Part shown: positions 35,063 to 43,235 of the stretch, one piece after another | Layout of the letters: each line of letters begins with the position of its first letter | Numbering within the stretch: position 1 is the first letter of the stretch | Source: Oerskovia flava | GTDB lineage: Bacteria > Actinomycetota > Actinomycetes > Actinomycetales > Cellulomonadaceae | Assembly: GCF_026163685.1 (NCBI RefSeq) | Contig: NZ_JAOXSR010000001.1 | Location: 930,001-994,000, forward strand | Direction: 5' to 3' | Length of the DNA stretch: 64,000 nt | Made by a program: the position numbers and the translations under genes | The notes under the pieces: generated by a model | Seen by the model: only the letters and a program-made list of their open reading frames with translations | Database searches by the model: none | Told to the model about the DNA's origin: nothing

Positions 35063-35086
35063 CGTGACCGTACCGGATTGGTCACG
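35063..35086 (+). promoter_or_regulatory. Second inverted repeat upstream of gltA
   Basis: cgtgacc and ggtcacg form a 7-base inverted repeat with a 10-base spacer, 16 bases downstream of the GlxR-type site. TTGGTC at 35078-35083 could be a -35 box with TACCGT (35103-35108) as -10, though the spacing of 19 is long. Confidence 0.35.
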
Positions 35087-35251
35087 TGAGCCTGAGGCGG
35101 GGTACCGTCAATCCAGGCCATGGCTGTCCTCGACGCACGGCCACGACCAGGAGGCCCCAGGGGTGCACGTGGCCATCGCTGCGACACCGACGATCCGCGC
35201 TCGCGCGACCCTCGCGGGATCAGCGTCCGAGCAGCGTGCAGGAAGGAAACC

Positions 35252-36550
35252 ATGACCACCACACAGCAGCCGACGGTGCAGCTGGTCGTCGACGACGCGG
35301 CCCAGGACCTGCCCGTCGTCCCGGCGAGCGAGGGCAACGACGGGATCGTCGTGTCCTCCTTGCTCAAGTCCACCGGCATGGTGACGGTCGACCCGGGCTT
35401 CATGAACACCGCCTCGTGCTCGTCGGAGATCACCTACATCGACGGCGACGCGGGGATCCTGCGCTACCGCGGGTACCCGATCGAGCAGCTCGCCTCGGAC
35501 TCCAGCTTCCTGGAGGTCGCGTACCTGCTCATCCACGGCGAGCTCCCGGATGCCCCGACCCTCGACGCCTTCGTGGAGCGGGTCAACCGTCACACGCTCG
35601 TCCACGAGGACTTCCGCACGTTCATGGGGACGTTCCCCCGCAACGGCCACCCGATGGCCGTGCTGTCGTCGGCGATCAACGCCCTGTCGACGTTCTACCC
35701 CGAGTCGCTCGACCCGTTCGACGACGACACGATCGAGCTCGCGACGGTCCTCCTGCTCGCGAAGACGCGGACCATCACGTCCTACCTGCACCGCCGCGCG
35801 GTGGGCGAGCCGCTGCTGTACCCGGACTACTCGCGCGGGTACGTCGACGACTTCCTGCGCATGACGTTCGCCACCCCGTACCAGCAGTACGAGGCGGACC
35901 CCACGGTGGTCGACGCCCTCGACAAGCTCCTCATCCTCCACGCCGACCACGAGCAGAACTGCTCCACGTCGACCGTGCGCATCGTCGGCTCGAGCCACGC
36001 GAACCTCTACTCGTCGGTCGCCGCAGGCGTCAACGCCCTCTCCGGCCCGCTCCACGGCGGCGCCAACGAGGCCGTGCTGTCGATGCTCGACAAGATCGCC
36101 GGCGCCGAGTACGACGTCGACACCTTCATGAAGAAGGTGAAGAACAAGGAGGACGGCGTCCGGCTCATGGGCTTCGGCCACCGGGTCTACAAGAACTACG
36201 ACCCGCGCGCCGCGATCGTCAAGAAGAGCGCCGACGCCGTGCTGTCGACGCTGGGCAAGAAGGACGAGCTCCTCGACATCGCCATGGGCCTCGAGGAGAT
36301 CGCGCTCAACGACGACTACTTCATCGAGCGCAAGCTGTACCCCAACGTCGATTTCTACACCGGGCTCATCTACAAGGCCATGGGCTTCTCGCCGGCGATG
36401 TTCACCCCGCTGTTCGCTCTCGGGCGTATGCCGGGCTGGATCGCCCAGTGGCGCGAGATGATGAAGGACCCGCAGACCAAGATCGGGCGCCCGCGCCAGA
36501 TCTACACGGGCGCCACCGAGCGGGACTACGTCCCCGTCACCGAGCGCTGA
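35252..36550 (+). CDS. gltA: Citrate synthase
   Basis: 432 residues, the type I citrate synthase of actinobacteria. It condenses acetyl-CoA and oxaloacetate at the entry of the TCA cycle. Catalytic residues are visible: the histidine in NALSGPLHGGANEAV, the second histidine in GFGHRVYKNYDPRA and the aspartate in LYPNVDFYTGLIY. The N-terminal beta-rich domain (SSLLKSTGMVTVDPGF) of the hexameric form is present. The ATG at 35252 follows aggaaggaaacc. The gene stands alone behind a 293-base regulatory region with a perfect CRP/GlxR-type site and is closed by a hairpin shared with a convergent gene. Confidence 0.96.
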   Translation: MTTTQQPTVQLVVDDAAQDLPVVPASEGNDGIVVSSLLKSTGMVTVDPGFMNTASCSSEITYIDGDAGILRYRGYPIEQLASDSSFLEVAYLLIHGELPDAPTLDAFVERVNRHTLVHEDFRTFMGTFPRNGHPMAVLSSAINALSTFYPESLDPFDDDTIELATVLLLAKTRTITSYLHRRAVGEPLLYPDYSRGYVDDFLRMTFATPYQQYEADPTVVDALDKLLILHADHEQNCSTSTVRIVGSSHANLYSSVAAGVNALSGPLHGGANEAVLSMLDKIAGAEYDVDTFMKKVKNKEDGVRLMGFGHRVYKNYDPRAAIVKKSADAVLSTLGKKDELLDIAMGLEEIALNDDYFIERKLYPNVDFYTGLIYKAMGFSPAMFTPLFALGRMPGWIAQWREMMKDPQTKIGRPRQIYTGATERDYVPVTER

Positions 36551-36579
36551 GGGCCTCGGCGGGCATCGCGACGTTCTCC

Positions 36580-36607
36580 CGGCCGGGCACCGCGAGGTGC
36601 CCGGCCG
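36580..36607 (+). terminator. Bidirectional hairpin between gltA and the convergent gene
   Basis: A perfect 12-bp inverted repeat (cggccgggcacc and its complement) is closed by the tetraloop GCGA. It lies 29 bases after the gltA stop and 21 bases from the stop of the reverse-strand gene, so it can serve both. Confidence 0.65.
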
Positions 36608-36628
36608 TCGTCGTGCCCGGTGGGCGGG

Positions 36629-37669
36629 TCAGGCAGGCTCGTCCTCGCCGGACTCTGCGACGGCGACCGTGACGCGGACGTGGCCGGTGCCGGGTGCCGG
36701 CTCGGCGCCCTCCGTCCACGCCGCGTCCTCGCGCGTCCAGACCTGGCCGGCGACCTCGACCCGGACCACGTCCGTGGCGTCCGCCGCCGCGACGGCCCAC
36801 TGGGCGAACGCCCACGCGTAGCGCTCGTCGTCCTCGCCCGGGCCGAGCGCGCGGGCGTCGACGACGAGCTGCCCGACGCCGTCGGGCTCCGCGGGCAGGT
36901 CGAGCAGGTCCCGCTCGAGCCGGGTCTGGAAGGGCTCGAGCGGGTCGCCCGCCTCCTGCTCGCCGCTCGGCGGCTCGCCGGACGTACCGTCCGCCGCGTC
37001 CTGGGTGGCGACGGGCGCGAGCTCGCAGGTGAGCGCCGCGGCGGAGTGGCCGCTGAGGGCCGAGGCCCACGCCCGTGACCGGGTCTCGTGCTGGGCGTAC
37101 GCGTCGGGGAAGCCGGAACGCTGGACCGCCTGCGCCGCGACCGTGACCTCCATGTCCTCGTAGCCGTCGATCGTGTCGAGGACGTCGTAGAAGAGGTTCG
37201 TCGAGTAGACGGGGTCCATGATCTCCTCGACCGTGCCCCAGCCCTGCGAGGGCCGCTGCTGGAAGAGCCCGACGGAGTCACGGTCGCCGTAGTCGATGTT
37301 GACCATCTTCGACTCCTGCAGCGCCGTCGCGATCCCGATGGTCCCGGCTCGCGCGGGGAACCCGCGGCGCAGGGGCGTGATCGCGATGAGCGCCGCGTTG
37401 TCCGCCTGCACGGGTGACAGGAACCACGACTGTCCGTCGAGCTCCGCGGCGCAGCGCTCGGCGACGGGCGGCGCGCTGTCGAGGCGGTTGAGCGCGACGA
37501 CGATCCCGGCCGTGACGACGGCCGTGACGGTGACGAGCGTGACCGCGACGCGCAACGGGCGCAGCCGACGGCGACGTACGTCCCGTCCGTGGACACGCGG
37601 ACCGGGTGGGCGGGGTGCGCCGCTCGGGGCGAACGGGTCCGGGGGGCTGCCCGGCTGCTCGGCGTGCAC
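36629..37669 (-). CDS. Membrane-anchored exported protein with lytic-transglycosylase-like block
   Basis: 346 residues. A basic cytoplasmic head (about 1-37) is followed by one membrane helix (VAVTLVTVTAVVTAGIVVAL, about 41-60) and an exported domain. The conserved block ALQESKMVNIDYGDRDSVGLFQ, continuing RPSQGWGTVEEIMDP, resembles the SLT-fold core (catalytic-Glu ALQES and the GLFQ motif) of soluble lytic transglycosylases. This pattern is frequent in actinobacterial proteins of unknown role. GTG at 37669 lies 13 bases after the dapD stop with no evident ribosome site, so the start is uncertain. An envelope function is likely but unproven. Confidence 0.65.
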   Translation of the reverse strand: MHAEQPGSPPDPFAPSGAPRPPGPRVHGRDVRRRRLRPLRVAVTLVTVTAVVTAGIVVALNRLDSAPPVAERCAAELDGQSWFLSPVQADNAALIAITPLRRGFPARAGTIGIATALQESKMVNIDYGDRDSVGLFQQRPSQGWGTVEEIMDPVYSTNLFYDVLDTIDGYEDMEVTVAAQAVQRSGFPDAYAQHETRSRAWASALSGHSAAALTCELAPVATQDAADGTSGEPPSGEQEAGDPLEPFQTRLERDLLDLPAEPDGVGQLVVDARALGPGEDDERYAWAFAQWAVAAADATDVVRVEVAGQVWTREDAAWTEGAEPAPGTGHVRVTVAVAESGEDEPA

Positions 37670-37682
37670 GGTCGCGGGTCGG

Positions 37683-38672
37683 CTAGTTGTTGTGCAGGGC
37701 GGCGTTGAGCTCGATCCCGCTGCCTGCCCGGGAGACCACCTCGACGGTGCCGGAGACAGAGTTGCGGCGGAACAGGAGGTTGTCCTGGCCGGACAGCTCC
37801 CGGGCCTTGACGACCCGCGGGGCGCCGTCGTCGCCGGTCTCGCCCACCAGGGTGACCTTGGTGCCGGCCGTGACGTAGAGGCCGGACTCGACCACGCAGT
37901 CGTCGCCGAGCGGGATGCCGAGGCCCGCGTTGGCGCCCAGCAGGGAGCGGCGGCCGACCGAGATGATCTCGCGCCCGCCGCCTGACAGGGTGCCCATGAT
38001 GGAGGCGCCACCGCCGATGTCCGACCCGTCACCCACGACGACGCCCGCGGAGATCCGGCCTTCGACCATCGAGGTGCCGAGGGTGCCCGCGTTGAAGTTC
38101 ACGAAGCCCTCGTGCATGACGGTGGTGCCGGCGGCGAGGTGCGCACCGAGGCGCACCCGGTCGGCGTCGGCCACGCGGACGCCGGTGGGCACGACGTAGT
38201 CGACCATGCGGGGGAACTTGTCCACGCCGTAGACGGTGACGGGCTGCCCGGTCGCGGCACGCAGTCGCGCGCGGGTCTCCTCGAACCCCTCGACGGCGCA
38301 CGGGCCGTGGTTGGTCCACACGACGTTGGCGAGCACACCGAACACACCGTCGAGGTTCTGGCCGTGCGGGACGACGAGCCGGTGGGAGAGCAGGTGCAGG
38401 CGCAGGTAGGCGTCGGCGGCGTCGGCGGGCGCGGTGTCGAGGTCGATCTCCGTGAACACGGCGACGAGCTCCACACCGCGGGCCTCGTCCGTCTCGGTGA
38501 GCGCCGCCAGCGAGGCCGGGACCTCGTGGTCGGCCGGCGCGGTGCCGAGGGCCGGCGAGGGGTACCAGACGTCGAGGACGGAGCCGTCCCCGGTGACGGT
38601 GGCCAGGCCGTGGCCCCACGCGGTGCGGGGGGAGGACGCGGCGCCAGCGGCCGCGGGAGTCGCTGAGGTCAT
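37683..38672 (-). CDS. dapD: 2,3,4,5-tetrahydropyridine-2,6-dicarboxylate N-succinyltransferase
   Basis: 329 residues, the long actinobacterial form of DapD. It transfers succinyl from succinyl-CoA to tetrahydrodipicolinate in lysine/diaminopimelate synthesis. Residues about 175-290 form the left-handed beta-helix of hexapeptide repeats ([36 protein letters not shown]), the catalytic trimer fold. The substrate block [14 protein letters not shown] is present. The ATG at 38672 is seven bases after a reverse-strand TAGGGT box and lacks a ribosome site, so a leaderless mRNA is likely. It is divergent from dapE. Confidence 0.95.
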   Translation of the reverse strand: MTSATPAAAGAASSPRTAWGHGLATVTGDGSVLDVWYPSPALGTAPADHEVPASLAALTETDEARGVELVAVFTEIDLDTAPADAADAYLRLHLLSHRLVVPHGQNLDGVFGVLANVVWTNHGPCAVEGFEETRARLRAATGQPVTVYGVDKFPRMVDYVVPTGVRVADADRVRLGAHLAAGTTVMHEGFVNFNAGTLGTSMVEGRISAGVVVGDGSDIGGGASIMGTLSGGGREIISVGRRSLLGANAGLGIPLGDDCVVESGLYVTAGTKVTLVGETGDDGAPRVVKARELSGQDNLLFRRNSVSGTVEVVSRAGSGIELNAALHNN

Positions 38673-38679
38673 GACCACA

Positions 38680-38685
38680 ACCCTA
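38680..38685 (-). promoter_or_regulatory. -10 box TAGGGT for dapD (reverse)
   Basis: On the reverse strand TAGGGT is followed by seven bases and the dapD ATG. It occupies the expected -35 region of the dapE promoter. Confidence 0.5.
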
Positions 38686-38702
38686 ACCGGAGCCGGCGGC
38701 GG

Positions 38703-38708
38703 TAGGGT
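38703..38708 (+). promoter_or_regulatory. -10 box TAGGGT for dapE
   Basis: TAGGGT is followed by six bases and the dapE GTG at 38715, with no ribosome site. It mirrors the dapD box 17 bases away on the other strand. Confidence 0.5.
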
Positions 38709-38714
38709 TCGCGT

Positions 38715-39806
38715 GTGGCTGACCTCGATCTCACCTCGGACCTGCCCACCCTCTTCCGCGCGGTGTGCGACATCCCGTCCGTGAGCGGGGACGAGACCCC
38801 GCTGGCGGACGCGATCACGGCGGCGCTGCGCGTGTACCCGCACCTCGAGGTCGTCCGGGACGGCGACGCCGTCGTGGCCCGGACCTCGCTCGGACGTGAG
38901 CGCCGGGTCGTCGTCGCGGGCCACATCGACACCGTCCCCCTGACCGACCCGCCGAACCTGCCCACCCGCACGGTGGGGGAGGGTGCATACGCCGAGATCT
39001 GGGGTCGGGGGACGGTCGACATGAAGGGCGGCGTCGCGATCCAGCTCGCGCTCGCCGCGGCGCTGGACGCCCCGACGCAGGACGTCACGTGGGTCTTCTA
39101 CGACCACGAGGAGGTCGAGGCGGAGCGCAACGGGCTCGGACGCCTCGCCCGCAACCGGCCGGACCTGCTCGCGGCGGACTTCGCGATCCTCGGTGAACCG
39201 ACGAACGCGGGCATCGAGGGCGGGTGCAACGGCACGCTGCGCGTCGACGTGCGCGTGCCCGGGCAGACCGCGCACTCCGCGAGATCCTGGATGGGCACGA
39301 ACGCCGTGCACGCGGCGGGCGAGGTCCTCGGTCGGCTCGCGGCCTACGTGCCGCGCGACCAGGAGGTCGACGGGCTCGTGTACCGGGAGGGGATGAACGC
39401 CGTCGGGATCCGCGGCGGGATCGCGGGCAACGTCATCCCGGACGAGTGCGTCGTCACGGTGAACTACCGGTTCGCGCCGTCGCGGACGGTCGGCGAGGCG
39501 CAGGAGCACGTCCGCGAGCTGTTCGCCGGTTTCGACGTCGTCGTCACCGATGCGTCCCCGGGTGCCCGGCCGGGTCTCGACGACCCGCTCGCCGCGGACT
39601 TCGCCGACGCCGTCCTCGCCGTCACCGGGGGTGCGCCCGCGCCGAAGTACGGCTGGACGGACGTCGCACGCTTCGCCGAGCTCGGCGTCCCGGCCGTGAA
39701 CTTCGGCCCCGGCGACCCGCTCCTCGCCCACAAGGACGACGAGCGGTGCCCCGTGTGGCAGCTCACGACGTGCCACGACGCGCTGGCGGCGTGGCTCACC
39801 CGCTGA
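38715..39806 (+). CDS. dapE: Succinyl-diaminopimelate desuccinylase
   Basis: 363 residues, M20-family zinc hydrolase. It removes succinate from N-succinyl-LL-diaminopimelate. The metal and catalytic residues are visible: GHIDTVPL (His ligand and catalytic Asp), [10 protein letters not shown] (bridging Asp) and YDHEEVE (base Glu and ligand). The dimerisation lid domain covers about 170-290, with [15 protein letters not shown]. The gene directly opposes dapD, so two enzymes of one pathway share a promoter region. It ends 25 bases before the LOG-family gene. Confidence 0.93.
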   Translation: MADLDLTSDLPTLFRAVCDIPSVSGDETPLADAITAALRVYPHLEVVRDGDAVVARTSLGRERRVVVAGHIDTVPLTDPPNLPTRTVGEGAYAEIWGRGTVDMKGGVAIQLALAAALDAPTQDVTWVFYDHEEVEAERNGLGRLARNRPDLLAADFAILGEPTNAGIEGGCNGTLRVDVRVPGQTAHSARSWMGTNAVHAAGEVLGRLAAYVPRDQEVDGLVYREGMNAVGIRGGIAGNVIPDECVVTVNYRFAPSRTVGEAQEHVRELFAGFDVVVTDASPGARPGLDDPLAADFADAVLAVTGGAPAPKYGWTDVARFAELGVPAVNFGPGDPLLAHKDDERCPVWQLTTCHDALAAWLTR

Positions 39807-39818
39807 CGCTGGACCACC

Positions 39819-39824
39819 TAGGCT
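39819..39824 (+). promoter_or_regulatory. -10 box TAGGCT before the LOG gene
   Basis: TAGGCT lies seven bases before the ATG at 39832, within the 25-base gap after dapE. This suggests that the LOG-folP genes have their own leaderless start. Confidence 0.45.
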
Positions 39825-39831
39825 CGGACCC

Positions 39832-40680
39832 ATGAGCGACGACGGACTTCCCCAGACCGGATCCGGCTACCGCAAGGGCCCGGTGCTCCTGCGGGGCAGC
39901 CAGATCCCGCAGCAGACCACCGACCAGCGCCTGCTGGACACCTCCGAGAACACCGACTGGGTGCACAGCGACCCGTGGCGCGTGCTGCGCATCCAGAGCG
40001 AGTTCGTCGAGGGCTTCGGCGCGCTCGCCGAGGTCGGGCCGGCGGTCTCGGTCTTCGGGTCCGCGCGCACCGCCGCGACGCACCCCGACTACGCGGCGGC
40101 CGAGGAGGTCGGGCGCCTGCTGGTCGAGGCGGGCTACGGCGTCATCACCGGCGGCGGCCCGGGGATCATGGAGGCTGCGAACAAGGGCGCTCAGGAGGCC
40201 GGTGGGCTCTCCGTGGGGCTCGGGATCGAGCTGCCCTTCGAGCAGGGGATGAACCCCTACGTGAACCTCGGCGTGAACTTCCGCTACTTCTTCGCGCGCA
40301 AGACGATGTTCGTCAAGTACGCGCAGGGCTTCGTGGTCCTGCCCGGCGGGTTCGGCACGTTCGACGAGCTGTTCGAGGCGCTCACCCTCGTGCAGACCCA
40401 CAAGGTCACCGAGTTCCCGATCGCGCTCGTCGACTCCGACTACTGGGGCGGGCTGCTCGAGTGGGCGCGCACGTCCGTGGCGGGGCGGGGCATGATCAGC
40501 CCGCGCGACCTCGACCTGCTCTACCTGTGCGACGACCCGGCCGAGGCCGTCGACTACGTGTGCGAGCGCGGCACCGAGCTCGGCACCGGCGGGATGCGGA
40601 CCACCCCGGAGACGGCGGCGTCGCACGACGCGGCGCGCGCGGCGGCGGCCGCCGCGCGACGGGCTCCCTCCGAGCCATGA
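39832..40680 (+). CDS. LOG-family protein (TIGR00730), nucleotide phosphoribohydrolase-like
   Basis: 282 residues. The Rossmann-like LOG fold is marked by [27 protein letters not shown] and the catalytic PGGFGTFDE block near residues 170-180. Such enzymes split the ribose-5-phosphate from cytokinin-type or purine nucleotides; Rv1205 of Mycobacterium tuberculosis, in the same neighbourhood, is a cytokinin-releasing member. The N-terminal 60 residues ([15 protein letters not shown]) and an Ala-rich tail are extensions of the actinobacterial form. It overlaps folP by four bases (ATGA). Confidence 0.88.
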   Translation: MSDDGLPQTGSGYRKGPVLLRGSQIPQQTTDQRLLDTSENTDWVHSDPWRVLRIQSEFVEGFGALAEVGPAVSVFGSARTAATHPDYAAAEEVGRLLVEAGYGVITGGGPGIMEAANKGAQEAGGLSVGLGIELPFEQGMNPYVNLGVNFRYFFARKTMFVKYAQGFVVLPGGFGTFDELFEALTLVQTHKVTEFPIALVDSDYWGGLLEWARTSVAGRGMISPRDLDLLYLCDDPAEAVDYVCERGTELGTGGMRTTPETAASHDAARAAAAAARRAPSEP

Positions 40681-41636
40681 CACCAGCGGCCGGGGCGGCC
40701 GGCGCCACGGGGGTGCCGCCCGCCTGCGCCCCGCTCGTCCTGCGCGGACGGGTCGTCGGGGCCGACGGCGCCGGTGCGGCCGCGGGCGGACCGCCCCCGA
40801 CCCGACCGGTCGTCATGGCGATCGTCAACCGGACGACCGACTCGTTCTACGCCGGCGCCCGCCAGTACGACGACGGCGCCGCCATGGACGCCGTGGGACG
40901 GGCGCAGGCGGAGGGTGCCGCGATCGTCGACATCGGGGGAGTGCGCGCCGGGACGGGTCCGGAGGTCACGGTCGCCGAGGAGATCCGCCGCGTCGTCCCC
41001 TTCGTCGAGCGGGTGCGGGCCGAGCACCCGGACCTGCTCGTGAGCGTCGACACGTGGCGTGCCGAGGTGGCCCGGGAGGCGGCGCTCGCGGGCGCGGACC
41101 TCGTCAACGACACGTGGGCCGGGCACGACCCGCGCCTCGTCGAGGTGGCGGGCGAGCTCGGCGTCGGGGTGGTGTGCTCGCACACCGGGGGCGCCGTCCC
41201 GCGCACCGACCCCTACCGCGTCGCGTACCCCGCGCGGGACGGCGTGGTCGACGACGTCGTCGCCACGCTGCGCGCCGCGGCTCGTCGCGCGGTGGCGTGC
41301 GGGGTGCCCGCGGAGTCCGTCCTCGTCGACCCGACGCACGACTTCGGCAAGAACACGTGGCACTCGTTGCACCTCGTGCGGCGGACCGCGGCGCTCGCCG
41401 ACCTCGGGTTCCCGCTGCTCATGGCGCTCTCGCGCAAGGACTTCGTCGGGGAGACGCTCGCGCTGCCGCCTGACGAGCGGCTGGAGGGCACGCTCGCCGC
41501 GACGGCCGTGGCCGCCTGGCTCGGCGCTCGCGTCTTCCGCGCCCACGACGTCGCGGCGACCCGGCGGGTCCTCGACATGGTGGCCGCGGTGCGCGGCGAC
41601 GCCCCGCCTGCAGCGGCTGTGCGCGGGCTGGTCTGA
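40677..41636 (+). CDS. Dihydropteroate synthase-like protein (FolP2 type)
   Basis: 319 residues, TIM-barrel of the dihydropteroate synthase family. The first conserved block reads VMAIVNRTTDSFY instead of the classical MGVVNVTPDSFSDGG. The second, AAIVDIGGVRAGTG, departs from the DIGGEST-type sequence, and the C-terminal TRxHD-type end reads RVFRAHDVAATRR. These changes match the mycobacterial FolP2 paralogue (Rv1207), which lacks clear dihydropteroate synthase activity, so the folate role is doubtful. It is translationally coupled to the LOG gene, the same pairing as near Rv1205-Rv1207. Confidence 0.8.
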   Translation: MTPAAGAAGATGVPPACAPLVLRGRVVGADGAGAAAGGPPPTRPVVMAIVNRTTDSFYAGARQYDDGAAMDAVGRAQAEGAAIVDIGGVRAGTGPEVTVAEEIRRVVPFVERVRAEHPDLLVSVDTWRAEVAREAALAGADLVNDTWAGHDPRLVEVAGELGVGVVCSHTGGAVPRTDPYRVAYPARDGVVDDVVATLRAAARRAVACGVPAESVLVDPTHDFGKNTWHSLHLVRRTAALADLGFPLLMALSRKDFVGETLALPPDERLEGTLAATAVAAWLGARVFRAHDVAATRRVLDMVAAVRGDAPPAAAVRGLV

Positions 41637-41640
41637 GCGG

Positions 41641-42867
41641 GTGCGGGCGTCCGGTACGAGCATGTCGTCGCGGGTGCGCCCGGGCACCCGCGTCTGGTCA
41701 TCCCGGCACCCGCGGCTCTGGCCGTGGTGGGTGCAGGTGCTCGTCGTCTACGGACTGGCCCGCGCCGCCAGCGCCGTGATTCTCGTCGTGGTCGCCCGGG
41801 CCCAGGAGGCCAACCTCTGGACCGGCGCGGCGCCGTCGTACGCGGCCTACACGGGCAGCATGTGGGACGCGGGCTGGTACGAGCACATCGCGACCGTCGG
41901 GTACCCCGTGCCGCTCCCCACGAGCCCGGACGGCGTGGTCCCGCAGAACCCGTGGGCGTTCTACCCGCTGTTCCCCGCCCTGGCCCGGGCGCTCATGGCC
42001 GTGACGGGCGGGAGCTGGGACGCCGTCGCGCCGACGCTCGCGCTGGTGAGCGGCGCGGGAGCGGTGCTCGTGATCCATCGCCTCGTGGCCTCTGCACAGG
42101 TGGCGTGCGCGCGTCGGCCGGGCCTGCCGCTGGCGACGGTCGCGGTGGTGAGCACGGCCGCGGCAGCGCCCGCGCTCCAGGTCGCCTACACCGAGTCCCT
42201 CGCCCTGCTGCTCGTCGCCTCGACGCTCCTGCTGATGCGCCGGCGGCAGTACGGCTGGACCGCGGTGGTCGTGCTCGCCCTCGGCCTCACCCGGCCGGTC
42301 GCGCTGCCCGTCGTCGCCGTGGTGCTGTGGCACGGGGTCGGCCGGGTCCGCGGCCGCGCCCCGCGCGCGGACCTGGTGCGCCTCGCCGGGCTGCTGCTCG
42401 TCGCCCTCGTCAGCGGCGTCCTGTGGCAGGTCGTCGCCGCGACGGCGACGGGCCGGGCCGACGCGTACCTCGTCACCCAGTCCGCGTGGCGTGGTGGCGC
42501 GCCGGTCGAGCCGTTCGTCCCGTGGCTGGAGGTCTCGCGGTGGCTGTTCGACGGCGCGGGACCGTGGCTGCTCGGTGCGCTCACCGTGGGTGTCGGCCTC
42601 CTCGTGGTCAACCCCGTGGCGGTGAGTCTCGGGCGGGAGATGCACGCCTGGGCCGGCGCCTACCTCGTCTACGTCGTCGCCGCGATCCAGCCCGGGACGA
42701 GCCTCGTGCGCTTCGTCCTGCTCGACTTCCCGCTCGCGGCGGTCGTCGTCGGGTGGACGCGGTCGCGCTGGTGGCTGACAGCGGTGGTCACGGCCGGGCT
42801 CGCCGGGCAGGTGTGGTGGGTGTGGGAGCTGTGGCGGCTCGTTCCGCCGTCGGGCTGGCCGCCCTGA
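41641..42867 (+). CDS. Integral membrane protein, PIG-V-like mannosyltransferase family
   Basis: 408 residues with about nine to ten membrane helices. The loop after helix 1 holds SMWDAGWYEHIATVGYP and NPWAFYPLFPALARAL, the pattern of GT-C/PIG-V proteins, where the acidic residue in the DAGWY-type motif belongs to the donor-binding loop of polyprenyl-phosphate-sugar glycosyltransferases. A lipid-linked mannose donor is a plausible substrate. GTG at 41641 is four bases after the previous stop; an ATG at 41662 is equally possible, and neither has a good ribosome site. Confidence 0.75.
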   Translation: MRASGTSMSSRVRPGTRVWSSRHPRLWPWWVQVLVVYGLARAASAVILVVVARAQEANLWTGAAPSYAAYTGSMWDAGWYEHIATVGYPVPLPTSPDGVVPQNPWAFYPLFPALARALMAVTGGSWDAVAPTLALVSGAGAVLVIHRLVASAQVACARRPGLPLATVAVVSTAAAAPALQVAYTESLALLLVASTLLLMRRRQYGWTAVVVLALGLTRPVALPVVAVVLWHGVGRVRGRAPRADLVRLAGLLLVALVSGVLWQVVAATATGRADAYLVTQSAWRGGAPVEPFVPWLEVSRWLFDGAGPWLLGALTVGVGLLVVNPVAVSLGREMHAWAGAYLVYVVAAIQPGTSLVRFVLLDFPLAAVVVGWTRSRWWLTAVVTAGLAGQVWWVWELWRLVPPSGWPP

Positions 42868-43062
42868 GAGGTGCGACGCGCGTTCCGCGCAATTGCCGCA
42901 CGTGACCCTCGGCACTCTGACCTAGAATGGTCCAGGGTGTTCGCGCCGATCGAGTGCTGATCCGAGGATCGATCGAGGACTGGGCGATGATCGGCACGAG
43001 CGCCCGCGCGCTCTCGCCACCGCGAGGGCGAACCTTGGATCTAACGAAATGGAGAGCCACCC
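42868..43062 (+). promoter_or_regulatory. Leader region of the DUF3117 gene
   Basis: TAGAAT at 42923-42928 is a good -10 box. The resulting leader of about 130 bases contains a hairpin at 43009-43030 with 9-bp arms (cgctctcgc/gcgagggcg, one G-U pair) and the loop cacc. A purine-rich ribosome site (ggagagcc) precedes the ATG at 43063. Confidence 0.5.
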
Positions 43063-43230
43063 ATGGCTGCGATGAAGCCGCGGACGGGCGACGGCCCGCT
43101 GGAGGTCACCAAGGAGGGGCGCGGCATCGTCATGCGAGTTCCGCTCGAGGGCGGTGGACGTCTGGTGGTCGAGCTCAACGCGACCGAGGCGAGCGAGCTC
43201 GGCGAGGCTCTTCAGGCCGTGGTGGGCTGA
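43063..43230 (+). CDS. DUF3117 protein, 55 residues
   Basis: A complete 55-residue protein beginning MAAMKPRTGDGPLEVTKEG and ending ELGEALQAVVG. It is nearly identical in pattern to the actinobacteria-wide DUF3117 family (Rv1211 in Mycobacterium tuberculosis). It predicts as a compact beta-alpha fold without catalytic residues; the function is unknown. The strong conservation of such a short protein implies an essential or regulatory interaction. It has its own promoter and leader and is followed five bases later by the aminopeptidase GTG. Confidence 0.92.
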   Translation: MAAMKPRTGDGPLEVTKEGRGIVMRVPLEGGGRLVVELNATEASELGEALQAVVG

Positions 43231-43235
43231 CGCTT

